Shown: one piece after another, positions 6,986 to 15,754 of the stretch
Layout: every line of letters starts with the position of its first letter
Numbering within the stretch: the first letter of the stretch is position 1
Origin: CALRQJ02 sp943370285
Lineage (GTDB): Bacteria; Bacteroidota; Bacteroidia; Chitinophagales; Chitinophagaceae
Direction of reading: 5' to 3'
Length of the DNA stretch: 64,000 nucleotides
Assembly (NCBI GenBank): GCA_943370285.1
Contig: CALRQJ020000005.1
Location: 62,001-126,000, forward strand
Translations under genes and position numbers: made by a program
Notes under the pieces: generated by a model
Database searches by the model: none
Seen by the model: the letters and a program-made list of their open reading frames with translations, nothing else
Told to the model about the DNA's origin: nothing

Positions 6986-9368
6986 CGTCTATAATTATTT
7001 TTTTAAGTCTTTGATACATAAACGAAACTACAAGTAGTATAACGCCAAGTAAAATAAAGGCTGCAATTTTACCGCCGGGTGCAATATTACTGATGTCGTA
7101 CACAAACAGTTTAATCAATGTAATTCCAAACAAAATCAAAGCAATAATTCTAAGCATTTTAAATCGATACTTCATGCCCAACCAAATCATTGCAAAAGAT
7201 GATATGCCCCATACAATGCTTAATCCTGCTTTATAATAGTGCGTCTCGAATCTTTCTAGCGATGCAACATTCTGCCAAGTCATCCACATGTACAAGTGCT
7301 GAAACTCTACAGAAAAAATGATAACATAAGCTACACTTATCAAGCAAGTTAATTCAGTTTTTAAAGATTGAAAATGAATCGCATGGAGTCTCAAATGCTG
7401 AATAAACTTATACATTAACAAAAGCAAAAGACATACAGCTACTACATGAGCTAAGAAATACCATTGGTGCATTGCTTTGTTCAATATAGTAATTTGAGTT
7501 TGATAACTGTTTTGCGTATTCAAACAATACAACATAAACAACAGCAACACTATAATTGGTTGAATGCTATAATGTTGACGCATCTTAAATTTATTCATAA
7601 CGATGAATAATAAGTACATAAACAGCACAATGTATAACTGCAGATACGTGTATGCAAACCCCGTATTGGGAAGATGATATGCAAACTGATGCCATATTTC
7701 TAAAGCACCGGCAATAAACAAAGCAACTATTGCTGTTACTAGATACACTGAACGTAAAAACTGATGTGTAATAGCAGGAAGATAAAATGTATCTGCTTCC
7801 TTCTTCAATAATCTATAATTCAGTATTAATGCAATTGCAACCACTAGGCTAGTGATGAATCCATTGTTGAAAATAATGGCAAGTGATGTAGATGAATCAT
7901 GATACACATTAATCCAATCAATAAACAAACTAAGCCCACACAGACAATAAATAAGTAAGGCCGCAATTTTGAGTAATTTAATAAATGATTGCTGGTACAA
8001 CCACAACAAAACTACAGTTTCGGCCGCCCAAAAAATAGTAATATAGTTGCCATTTAATTGAACCGGAGCAGCTAAAGAAATAAATGTTAGTGTGAGGCCA
8101 ATTAATAGAAAAACAAAGTTCTTATCAACTGCATTTTTCTTAAAGACACTATAAGCAATTAACAAATTGATTGTACCAATAACTAACGTAAATAGGCCTT
8201 GATAAGCAACATAATTAGTAGTATGCAACAAATACATTCCTGCTGCATAATAGCTAAAATTGATACTGAGCAAAATAATGATATCAAAAGCATACAATTT
8301 ACTTCCTTTTGCAATGTGATGCACCATGTTCATCACCATAAACAAAACATAAAATAGGGTGGCAAAAAAGAAAGCACCTTTAAATGGAACGGGTTGATCA
8401 TAAGGCAAATTAAAGAGCCATCCACTATAAATAATGAGGGTAAAGAAGAAGGAAAGAAAATGTAGTAATCGCCAATTTTTGAAATAGGCCAAAACAATAA
8501 GACCGGTATTTAGAATGCATAAGTAGGTAAAGAGTACAATATAATTTCCACTGCCGGTACTCACTAAAAAAGGAGTGACAAATCCGCCAATAGTAGCTAA
8601 GACAGCTAATTCAATTCTATTATACAGCATAGAAAGTAGAATAGCAAAAGCGGTAATCACCACCATTACAACAAAAGCGGCTGTTTGTGATAACAAGTGA
8701 TATTGGTGAAAAGCATAAGCTATACTGAAATAAAAAACAGCTAACCCACCACCAACTAAAACAGAACTGAATGAACGATAACTATTCCTTAGCCTGTGAG
8801 CAAATGCAACCAAAATGCCTCCGCTAACTAAACCAATACAAACCCTACCCGTTTCGTTAATCCAATCTTGATCAATAGCATATTTCACAAAAAATGAAAT
8901 ACCCAACACCAATACTGCGATACCGATTTTATTAATTAAGTTTTCACCAATGAATTTTTCAATATCAGGATTATTGCTCAGCCATTTATCCCACCAACTG
9001 AGCTTTTCGTAGGTATTATCAACCCTTTCATTTTTACCTCTAATTTGTTGAACCGCAGCAAGCAAATCGGCAGTTTCATTATCTGTTGTGCTAACTGGTG
9101 CTTCTTGAACAAATGGAATAATTTTTTCTTCAACTACTATTTCAAGAGGGGGAACAACAACATCCTCTACAATCGGAATATTTTCTTTCACTACTGCTTT
9201 CTCTTCAATTACAGGAGGTGGAGCGGCAGCTTTTTTCAATGCATTTATTTCGCTACTTAGACTTTGTACTTTATCATTTAAATGTTCTAATAACTTAGAA
9301 TTTTCGAGCACATTACTCCTCAAAATAAGTATTAGAATAACGATTAAAATGGCTAACACAATTTCCAT
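6966..9368 (-). CDS. DUF2339 polytopic membrane protein
   Basis: 800 residues. One N-terminal hydrophobic segment (residues 1-18), a coiled-coil and Pro/Val/Glu-rich linker (about 25-130), then NNPDIEKFIGENLINKIGIAVLVLG-type entry into roughly 20 closely spaced membrane spans to the C-terminus. GRVCIGLVSGGILVAFAHRLR and LVGGGLAVFYFSIAYAFHQY are typical of DUF2339. The family is an unassigned inner-membrane protein, usually next to DUF3999. First gene of the operon; it overlaps DUF3999 by 20 bp. A role in envelope or polysaccharide handling has been supposed for such pairs, but nothing in this sequence proves it. Confidence 0.8.
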   Translation of the reverse strand: MEIVLAILIVILILILRSNVLENSKLLEHLNDKVQSLSSEINALKKAAAPPPVIEEKAVVKENIPIVEDVVVPPLEIVVEEKIIPFVQEAPVSTTDNETADLLAAVQQIRGKNERVDNTYEKLSWWDKWLSNNPDIEKFIGENLINKIGIAVLVLGISFFVKYAIDQDWINETGRVCIGLVSGGILVAFAHRLRNSYRSFSSVLVGGGLAVFYFSIAYAFHQYHLLSQTAAFVVMVVITAFAILLSMLYNRIELAVLATIGGFVTPFLVSTGSGNYIVLFTYLCILNTGLIVLAYFKNWRLLHFLSFFFTLIIYSGWLFNLPYDQPVPFKGAFFFATLFYVLFMVMNMVHHIAKGSKLYAFDIIILLSINFSYYAAGMYLLHTTNYVAYQGLFTLVIGTINLLIAYSVFKKNAVDKNFVFLLIGLTLTFISLAAPVQLNGNYITIFWAAETVVLLWLYQQSFIKLLKIAALLIYCLCGLSLFIDWINVYHDSSTSLAIIFNNGFITSLVVAIALILNYRLLKKEADTFYLPAITHQFLRSVYLVTAIVALFIAGALEIWHQFAYHLPNTGFAYTYLQLYIVLFMYLLFIVMNKFKMRQHYSIQPIIVLLLFMLYCLNTQNSYQTQITILNKAMHQWYFLAHVVAVCLLLLLMYKFIQHLRLHAIHFQSLKTELTCLISVAYVIIFSVEFQHLYMWMTWQNVASLERFETHYYKAGLSIVWGISSFAMIWLGMKYRFKMLRIIALILFGITLIKLFVYDISNIAPGGKIAAFILLGVILLVVSFMYQRLKKIIIDDANPKN

Positions 9369-9461
9369 ACACAGTATTTAAAGCATAGAATTATCTCGAA
9401 AACAACTTCAGGCTTAATTAGATGATAAATCAATTAATCTGCTATAATCATCAAGTTAAAT

Positions 9462-10232
9462 TTACAATGCCAATTCCAAATAAATAGGACAATGATCGCT
9501 ATGTTTAATATCCGGAAAAATAGCAGCATCTTTTATCGCTGCTTTCAACGGTTGGGTTACGGTGATGTAATCTATTCGCCAACCTTTATTTTGCAATCTA
9601 ACAGACGGAAAACGTTGACTCCACCAACTGTATTGGTGTGGCTCATCAGGGTGTATATGCCTAAATGTATCTATATATCCATCTGCCACAAATTGATCCA
9701 TCCAAGCTCTTTCTTCGGGCAAGAATCCGCTTGAATTTTTATTGCCTTTGGGGTCATGAATATCAATGGCGTTGTGTGCAATATTGTAATCGCCACAAAT
9801 GATTAAATTAGGTCTTGTTTTTCTAAGTTCATTTAACCAAGTGTGAAATTCACTTAACCATTGATATTTATATGTTTGTCTTTCATCGCCACTCGTACCC
9901 GATGGAAAATAAGCATTGATTAATGTAATATCGCCAAAATCGGCCCTAATTACCCTTCCTTCAAAATCACTTTGTTCAATGCCAGTACCTTCTTGTACGA
10001 ATGAAGGTTTAATTTTAGAAAAAATAGCCACTCCGCTATACCCCTTTTTTTGTGCCGAAAACCAATGACTTTCATAGCCCAATGCATCGAAAGGTTGATG
10101 GTCAATGTCGCCACGAGAAGCTTTGGTTTCTTGAATACAAATAATATCGGCCGGATTGGTTGCCAACCAATCTAATAAACCCTTTTTTATGGCAGCTCTA
10201 ATACCGTTGGTGTTATATGAAATAATACGCAT
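9462..10232 (-). CDS. xth: Exodeoxyribonuclease III (AP endonuclease)
   Basis: 256 residues, normal length. All EEP-family motifs are present in order: SYNTNGIRAA (Asn ligand), IICIQETKA (metal-binding Glu), GYSGVAIFSK, GDYNIAHNAIDIHDPKGN (catalytic Asp/Asn), YSWWSQR, GWRIDYI and the C-terminal HSDHCPIYLEL (Asp-His pair). The enzyme cuts DNA at abasic sites and removes 3' blocking groups in base-excision repair. Divergent from the LOG gene; 70 bases separate the two starts. No partner gene nearby suggests a special role. Confidence 0.95.
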   Translation of the reverse strand: MRIISYNTNGIRAAIKKGLLDWLATNPADIICIQETKASRGDIDHQPFDALGYESHWFSAQKKGYSGVAIFSKIKPSFVQEGTGIEQSDFEGRVIRADFGDITLINAYFPSGTSGDERQTYKYQWLSEFHTWLNELRKTRPNLIICGDYNIAHNAIDIHDPKGNKNSSGFLPEERAWMDQFVADGYIDTFRHIHPDEPHQYSWWSQRFPSVRLQNKGWRIDYITVTQPLKAAIKDAAIFPDIKHSDHCPIYLELAL

Positions 10233-10247
10233 AGCTATTGGTTATTT

Positions 10248-10278
10248 GTTGCAAGATAATTAGGTTATGGTTAGCTTT
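10248..10278 (+). promoter_or_regulatory. Probable promoter of the LOG-family gene
   Basis: GTTG (10248-10251), 19-base spacer, TAGCTTTA (10271-10278): 7 of 8 matches to TAnnTTTG. Transcription would start near 10284, after the ATG at 10267, which favours ATG 10303 as the true start. Confidence 0.45.
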
Positions 10279-10302
10279 AATTTTTACCGAACTTTATTGT
10301 CT

Positions 10303-11034
10303 ATGGAATCAACAGAAAGAATTATTCCCGCTAAAAAATTAGTGTATTTGGATGGTCCTAAACCTAGGATTCATGAATTAAGTTGGGCCTGGCATGTATT
10401 TCGCCAATTTATTTCGGGCTTTAGAACCTTGCATTTTATTGGTCCCTGCATTACCGTATTTGGCAGTGCCCGTTTTAAAGAAGAGCATCCGTATTATGCA
10501 GCAGCTAGGGAGTTTGGCAAACAAATTGCAGCAGCTGGATATACTACAATGACCGGTGGAGGCCCGGGTATTATGGAAGCTGCTAATCGGGGTGCTTTTG
10601 AACATGGTGGCGAATCGGTTGGGTGTAATATCAAACTGCCATTTGAACAACATCCCAATCCATATCTGCATCGTACTATCACATTCGATTATTTTTTTGT
10701 ACGAAAAGTTTTGTTGGTAAAATATTCTTACGCCTTTATTATTATGCCGGGTGGATTCGGTACCATGGATGAGTTTTTTGAAACGCTTACGCTGATACAA
10801 ACCAAGACCATCAACGATTTTCCGGTAGTACTATATGGCAAATCATATTTTCAACCTTTGATGGATTATAGTAAATACATGCTTGAGCAAGGCACTATTT
10901 CTCCGGATGACTTAAAACTGGTTTTGTTGACCGATGATATTAACGAGGCTATGCATCACATTAACACATATGTTAAAAAGAATTACATTGTAAAACCAAG
11001 AAGAAGGTTATGGTGGTTATTTGAAAAAATTTAA
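10303..11034 (+). CDS. TIGR00730/LOG-family nucleotide 5'-monophosphate nucleosidase
   Basis: 243 residues from ATG 10303 (MESTERIIPAKK); an in-frame ATG at 10267 lies before the predicted transcription start and is less likely. Rossmann-like LOG fold: ITVFGSARFK, GGGPGIMEAANRGA and the family signature PGGFGTMDEFFE that holds the catalytic Glu and phosphate-binding glycines. Family members remove the base from nucleoside 5'-monophosphates (plant LOG activates cytokinins; bacterial members act on AMP-type nucleotides, PpnN in E. coli binds (p)ppGpp). Cytoplasmic, probably nucleotide salvage. The 3' end faces metH across a shared terminator. Confidence 0.85.
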   Translation: MESTERIIPAKKLVYLDGPKPRIHELSWAWHVFRQFISGFRTLHFIGPCITVFGSARFKEEHPYYAAAREFGKQIAAAGYTTMTGGGPGIMEAANRGAFEHGGESVGCNIKLPFEQHPNPYLHRTITFDYFFVRKVLLVKYSYAFIIMPGGFGTMDEFFETLTLIQTKTINDFPVVLYGKSYFQPLMDYSKYMLEQGTISPDDLKLVLLTDDINEAMHHINTYVKKNYIVKPRRRLWWLFEKI

Positions 11035-11045
11035 CCCAATAAAAA

Positions 11046-11078
11046 AAACTGCCACAGTTAATTAAGCTGTGGCAGTTT
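11046..11078. terminator. Bidirectional terminator between LOG gene and metH
   Basis: Perfect 12-bp stem AAACTGCCACAG / CTGTGGCAGTTT, 9-base loop. An A run lies on the left, so it serves minus-strand metH best. Confidence 0.8.
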
Positions 11079-11083
11079 AAATA

Positions 11084-13807
11084 TTAATCCATGTTTGAAC
11101 TCAGCCATTTTTCGGCTAATTCTACCGGCATTCCTTTTCGCTTAGCATAATGTTCTAGCTGGTCTCTTTGAATTTTTCCTACACCATAATATTGGCTTTG
11201 CGGATGGGCAAAATACCAACCACATACACTGCTTGCAGGATACATAGCTAAACTTTCGGTTAAAGTGATTCCGGTATTGTCGGTAGCTTGTAACAGATCG
11301 AATAATTTGTATTTTTCAGTATGGTCGGGGCATGCAGGGTAACCCGGTGCCGGACGAATACCTTGGTATTTTTCTTTGATCAATTCTTCGTTGCTTAAAT
11401 GTTCTTCTGTTGCATAGCCCCACCATTCTTTTCTCACTTTTTCGTGCAGGTATTCTGCAAAAGCTTCTGCTAAGCGATCGGCCAAAGCTTGTAACATAAT
11501 TTTATTGTAATCGTCATGATTGGCCTCAAATGCTTTGATATGTGGCTCTATACCATGAATGGTTACTGCAAATGCACCTAAGTAATCTTTACCTGCAACA
11601 GTTGAAGGCTTAACAAAATCGGCTAAACTTAAATTGGGTTGGCCGGCTGTTTTTTGTATTTGCTGGCGCAAAAATTCAAGTTGAACAGTTTTTGCTCCTT
11701 CTTCTTTGGAAAGGGTTAGTGTGATGCTATCATCGTTACTTGCGGCTTCCCAAAAACCAATAACGCCTTTTGGTTGTAACCATTTTTCGGCAATGATGGT
11801 ATCTAATAATGCATTGGCATCGTTGTACAATTTGGTGGCTTCTTTACCTACAATCTCATCGGTAAGAATGGCCGGAAAATTGCCATGCATTTCCCATGCA
11901 ATGAAGAATGGCTTCCAATCAATATAATTTCGTAGCATACCGGCATCAACATCGGCAAATAATTTTGTACCTGTGAATGTTGGAGTAACTGCTGTAAAAT
12001 TAGCCCAATCAATTACTGCTTTATTCTTTACAGCGTCGGCATAAGCCAAATAATTCTTGACTACTTTTCTATTATCGAATCCTTCTTTTAGTTTTACATA
12101 TTCGGCTTGAACATCATGTAAAAAATCTGTTTTCTGTTCTTTGCTTAATAAAGAACCGGCCACTGTAACACTACGAGATGCATCCAGCACATGCACTACC
12201 CCATTATCATATTCCGGTGCAATTTTTACAGCGGTATGCATTCTTGAAGTGGTAGCACCACCAATTAATAATGGCTGCTTCATACCACGGCGTTTCATCT
12301 CTTTGGCTATATGCACCATCTCATCTAATGACGGTGTAATCAAGCCACTTAAACCAATGATATCTGCGTTTTCTTTTTGAGCAGCATCTAAAATTTTATC
12401 GGCAGGCACCATTACACCCATATCAACAATATCGTATCCATTGCAACCCAATACTACACCAACAATATTTTTTCCAATATCATGTACATCGCCTTTAACG
12501 GTTGCCAATAATATTTTAGCTGCCCCGGCCAATTCTTCATTAACAGTTCCTGCTGCTAAGTGAGCTTGCTTTCTATCTTCTTTTTCTTGCTCGATGTAAG
12601 GTGTAAGAATAGCAACACTTTTCTTCATTACCCTAGCACTTTTTACTACCTGTGGCAAGAACATTTTTCCGGCGCCAAACAAATCACCCACTATGTTCAT
12701 TCCATCCATTAACGGACCCTCAATAACATCTAATGGTCGTGGGTATTTCTGGCGGGCTTCTTCGGTATCAGCATCAATATAATCTGTAATACCATTAATC
12801 AGTGCATGTGCTAAGCGTTTTTCAACGGGCTCTTGACGCCATGATTCATCTTTTACAATTTCCTTTCCTTTTGCTTTTACGGTTTCAGCAAATGCAATCA
12901 GTTTTTCTGTAGCCTCGTTGTTGTCGTTATTTCTATTGAGAATAACATCTTCGCAAAGTTGTCTTAAGGTAGGTTCAATTTCATCATACACCACTAATTG
13001 TCCGGCATTGACAATACCCATATCCATTCCGGCTTTGATGGCATAATACAAGAACACACTGTGCATGGCTTCTCTTACATGTTCGTTACCACGGAAAGAG
13101 AAAGACAGGTTACTTACACCACCGCTGATTTTAACTAAAGGATATTTTTGTTTGATGATTCGAGTAGCTTCAATAAAATCTACACCATAATTATTGTGCT
13201 CTTCTAATCCTGTAGCTATGGCAAAAATATTAATATCAAATATGATATCTTGTGGTGCAAAACCAACTTGCTCGGTTAATATTTTATAGGCTCTTTCTGA
13301 AATTTCTACTTTGCGTTGTAAAGTATCGGCTTGTCCTTTTTCATCAAAAGCCATTACGATTACAGCTGCGCCGAAGTCTTTGCAGATATGGGCTTGTTCA
13401 ATAAACTTCTCCTCTCCTTCTTTCATAGAGATGGAGTTAACGATGCACTTTCCTTGTACGCATTTTAATCCGGCTTCAATGATTTCAAACTTAGAGCTGT
13501 CAATCATGATGGGTATCTTAGCGATATCCGGCTCACTTTGCAAGAGATTGAGATAGGTAGTCATAGCCTCTTTACCATCGAGTAGGGCATCGTCCATATT
13601 CACATCCAAAATTTGGGCGCCATTCTCTACTTGCTGCCGTGCTACAGACAAAGCTTCTTCGTATTGGTTGTTGAGGATGAGCCTCGCAAACTTTTTACTT
13701 CCGGTAACATTGGTTCTTTCACCAACGTTTACAAAATTGGTTTCCGGACGAACGACCAAAGGTTCTAATCCCGAAAGGCGTAAGTAAGGTTTTATAGTTG
13801 TTGTCAT
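11084..13807 (-). CDS. metH: Methionine synthase, folate/cobalamin/activation half
   Basis: 907 residues from ATG 13807 (MTTTIKPYLRLSG); seven extra in-frame codons upstream are not needed. Domains in order: pterin-binding barrel (about 15-300, NFVNVGERTNVTGSKKF), cap helices, cobalamin domain with the DVHDIGKNI base-off His motif (about 450) and GGATTSRMHTA, then the S-adenosylmethionine reactivation domain (about 590-900, ending with RPAPGYPACPDHTEK). It transfers the methyl group of methyl-tetrahydrofolate through cobalamin. The homocysteine-binding domain of classical MetH is missing here and is encoded separately at 14286-15290, so the two products must act together. A GxxExxY gene lies between the halves; the gap to it is 44 bases. 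Confidence 0.95.
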   Translation of the reverse strand: MTTTIKPYLRLSGLEPLVVRPETNFVNVGERTNVTGSKKFARLILNNQYEEALSVARQQVENGAQILDVNMDDALLDGKEAMTTYLNLLQSEPDIAKIPIMIDSSKFEIIEAGLKCVQGKCIVNSISMKEGEEKFIEQAHICKDFGAAVIVMAFDEKGQADTLQRKVEISERAYKILTEQVGFAPQDIIFDINIFAIATGLEEHNNYGVDFIEATRIIKQKYPLVKISGGVSNLSFSFRGNEHVREAMHSVFLYYAIKAGMDMGIVNAGQLVVYDEIEPTLRQLCEDVILNRNNDNNEATEKLIAFAETVKAKGKEIVKDESWRQEPVEKRLAHALINGITDYIDADTEEARQKYPRPLDVIEGPLMDGMNIVGDLFGAGKMFLPQVVKSARVMKKSVAILTPYIEQEKEDRKQAHLAAGTVNEELAGAAKILLATVKGDVHDIGKNIVGVVLGCNGYDIVDMGVMVPADKILDAAQKENADIIGLSGLITPSLDEMVHIAKEMKRRGMKQPLLIGGATTSRMHTAVKIAPEYDNGVVHVLDASRSVTVAGSLLSKEQKTDFLHDVQAEYVKLKEGFDNRKVVKNYLAYADAVKNKAVIDWANFTAVTPTFTGTKLFADVDAGMLRNYIDWKPFFIAWEMHGNFPAILTDEIVGKEATKLYNDANALLDTIIAEKWLQPKGVIGFWEAASNDDSITLTLSKEEGAKTVQLEFLRQQIQKTAGQPNLSLADFVKPSTVAGKDYLGAFAVTIHGIEPHIKAFEANHDDYNKIMLQALADRLAEAFAEYLHEKVRKEWWGYATEEHLSNEELIKEKYQGIRPAPGYPACPDHTEKYKLFDLLQATDNTGITLTESLAMYPASSVCGWYFAHPQSQYYGVGKIQRDQLEHYAKRKGMPVELAEKWLSSNMD

Positions 13808-13851
13808 AAAGTAACCACAACGGCGCAAAACGACACTAACGTTTCACAACG

Positions 13852-14241
13852 CTAGAGAATCATTCGCTGAATACCGTCTTTTATTAAAGGTGTATGAAAA
13901 TTAATTAAATATCCTAAACGCATACCAGTTAATTTAAGATAACTCAATAACTGAGCCTCCCAAACTGGATGATAATTTTCCTGGGCTTTAAGTTCTATAA
14001 TTATACAATCACTAACTAAAATATCTATTCTAAGTCCGTCCTCTATTCTTAAGTTCTCATAAGTAATCGGAACATTAACCTGACGTTTGAAAATAATATT
14101 TCGCAACGACAATTCATGACAAAAGAATTTTTCATAAACACTTTCCAATAAACCAGACCCTAGAGTTCGATGTATTTTAAAGGCTACATCGTATATCTCA
14201 CGGCCAAGTTCATTTTCACTATCAGATAATTTTATATTCAT
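13852..14241 (-). CDS. GxxExxY family PD-(D/E)xK-like protein
   Basis: 129 residues. Carries the family signature GSGLLESVYE (G-x-x-E-x-x-Y, about residues 28-37) and a PD-(D/E)xK-like core LRIDILVSDCIIIELKAQ (Asp and Glu-x-Lys, about 70-88). These small proteins are widespread in Bacteroidota and cyanobacteria, often many copies per genome, with no established role; a nuclease fold is inferred from the motif. It is inserted in the same orientation between the two methionine-synthase genes, 44 bases from each. This looks like an insertion by a roaming gene and not a functional partner. Confidence 0.85.
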   Translation of the reverse strand: MNIKLSDSENELGREIYDVAFKIHRTLGSGLLESVYEKFFCHELSLRNIIFKRQVNVPITYENLRIEDGLRIDILVSDCIIIELKAQENYHPVWEAQLLSYLKLTGMRLGYLINFHTPLIKDGIQRMIL

Positions 14242-14285
14242 TCGTTGTGATGCTTTGTGTCGTTTTGTCGTTGTGGTTTAAAAAA

Positions 14286-15290
14286 CTACTCAAGCACTGG
14301 CAACTTCCTTGGTTGCAACTTACGTACATGGTCTGCTATGTGTTTAATGTGATCTGGGGTGGTGCCGCAACAGCCACCTACAATGTTTACAAATCCTTCT
14401 TTGGCCCATTCTTCTATGAAATGTGCGGTTTCGTGGGGTTGTTCATCGTACTCTCCCATGGCATTGGGTAAACCAGCATTGGGATAAGCAGAGGTGTAGC
14501 AACTTGCTATTTGCGACAACTCTTCGATGTGTGAACGCATTTCTTGTGCCCCTAATGCACAATTCAAGCCAACACTTAAAGGATTAGCATGACTTACAGA
14601 TATGTAAAATGCTTCTAAGGTTTGGCCACTCAAAGTTCTACCACTAGCATCGGTTATGGTACCGCTGATCATGATAGGTAATTCAATCTGATGTGCTCTA
14701 AAATATTTTTTGGTAGCGAAAATTGCCGCCTTGGCATTGAGTGTGTCAAATATGGTTTCTATTAATATCAAATCAACACCACCATCAATCAATCCTTTAA
14801 CTTGTTCGTAATAGGCATCAACGGCTTCATCAAAAGTTAAAGCCCTGAAGCCCGGGTTATTTACATCGGGACTAAGGCTTAATGTTTTGTTTAAGGGACC
14901 AATTGAACCTGCAACAAATTTGGGTACGGTATTTCCCGTTTCGGCATTGAATTGTTCAATGGCTTTTTTGGCACAAGAGGCAGCTGCAACATTTAATTCG
15001 TAAGCGTATTGCTGCATTTCATAATCTGCCATAGCAATACTTGTGCTACTGAAGGTATTCGTCTCAAGAATATCTGCCCCTGCCGCTAAATATTGCTTAT
15101 GAATGCCAATGATAATATTGGGCTGTGTAATGCACAATAAGTCGTTATTGCCTTTTACATCAACATGCCAATGTTTAAATTGCTCACCGCGGTAATCGGC
15201 TTCTTCTAGTTTATGCCGTTGAATCATGGTGCCCATTGCACCATCTATTACCAATATGCGTTGTTCCAATTCTTTTCTAATGTCTGCCAT
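14286..15290 (-). CDS. Methionine synthase homocysteine-binding half
   Basis: 334 residues, equal to the N-terminal domain of full MetH. VIDGAMGTMIQRHKLEEADYRG starts the barrel. The zinc-thiolate ligands are all present: Cys in GLNCALGAQEM and the Cys pair in NIVGGCCGTTPDHI. It binds and activates homocysteine for methylation by methyl-cobalamin on the partner protein at 11084-13807. First gene of the operon, expressed from the promoter at 15539-15570 behind a leader of about 240 bases. The protein could also act as a stand-alone homocysteine S-methyltransferase, but the nearby partner with exactly the missing domains makes the split-MetH reading much better. Confidence 0.93.
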   Translation of the reverse strand: MADIRKELEQRILVIDGAMGTMIQRHKLEEADYRGEQFKHWHVDVKGNNDLLCITQPNIIIGIHKQYLAAGADILETNTFSSTSIAMADYEMQQYAYELNVAAASCAKKAIEQFNAETGNTVPKFVAGSIGPLNKTLSLSPDVNNPGFRALTFDEAVDAYYEQVKGLIDGGVDLILIETIFDTLNAKAAIFATKKYFRAHQIELPIMISGTITDASGRTLSGQTLEAFYISVSHANPLSVGLNCALGAQEMRSHIEELSQIASCYTSAYPNAGLPNAMGEYDEQPHETAHFIEEWAKEGFVNIVGGCCGTTPDHIKHIADHVRKLQPRKLPVLE

Positions 15291-15533
15291 ATATAATTTT
15301 TTTCATAGAAGCTATTGCTTCGGTAACATGAAATGTTGCTTATTGTTTCTACCGTACAAGAGTGCGACGAAACGGCTGTTGCTAGCAGAACACCTGCCGG
15401 TTACCAAAAAATTGTTTGAACTTTTAACGAGCAACTTACTGTGGAGATGATCAGAAGTGTATCGTTTATTAGTTCATTTAGTGCTTAGGCAATGCTAAGG
15501 TTTTGCAGGCCGAACAATAAACAAATCTGCCTG
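15291..15533 (-). promoter_or_regulatory. Long structured leader of the methionine-synthase operon
   Basis: About 240 untranslated bases between the predicted start of transcription and ATG 15290. In transcript order: a 6-bp hairpin GCAGGC/GCCTGC (15534-15505) right at the 5' end, a CTTAG/CTAAG hairpin (15499-15484), and a long domain closed by GGTAAC/GTTACC (15405-15322) just before the coding region. No match to the SAM-I or cobalamin riboswitch cores was recognised, but length, position and folding suggest a cis-acting RNA responding to methionine, SAM or cobalamin. Confidence 0.4.
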
Positions 15534-15538
15534 CGGTG

Positions 15539-15570
15539 CAAATGTAAATGAAGAAAGCCGTTCTACAAAA
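15539..15570 (-). promoter_or_regulatory. Bacteroidota-type promoter of the split metH operon
   Basis: Minus strand: TTTTG (15566-15570), exactly 19 bases, TACATTTG (15539-15546), a full match to TTTG-N19-TAnnTTTG. The -33 box lies in the loop of the hairpin at 15553-15585. Confidence 0.72.
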
Positions 15571-15585
15571 TGCAGTCCGGCTTTC
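15553..15585. terminator. Hairpin between lytTR gene and metH promoter
   Basis: GAAAGCCG / CGGCTTTC, 17-base loop, with GTTTTT on the plus-strand side and TTCATTT on the minus side. Probably ends the operon running down from 23003. The stretch 15595-15754 before it holds one further small hairpin (GGCAA-TTTG-TTGCC, near 15719-15732) and no convincing gene. Confidence 0.5.
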
Positions 15586-15754
15586 GTTTTTGCTATGAGA
15601 GATCCTTCAAAGTATACTGGATGCGGCTTTTGGCCAGCTAATACGTTAGGATTTTATAATAACTATGTAAAATTGTGTTTCTTTTCAATAGTATTGAAGC
15701 AAGGATTACCGAAGGGGGCAATTTGTTGCCTGAAGGAGGAAAAAAAGGTGCGGA

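Noticed and set aside
15384..15398. Plus-strand sequence resembling a cobalamin-riboswitch B12 box (AGCAGAACACCTGCC)
   Set aside because: Wrong strand for metH, only partial match, and the rest of the riboswitch core is absent.
15505..15534. Resemblance of the first leader hairpin to a SAM-II riboswitch
   Set aside because: Stem and loop size are similar, but the conserved GCUAAA pseudoknot strand is interrupted; too weak to call.
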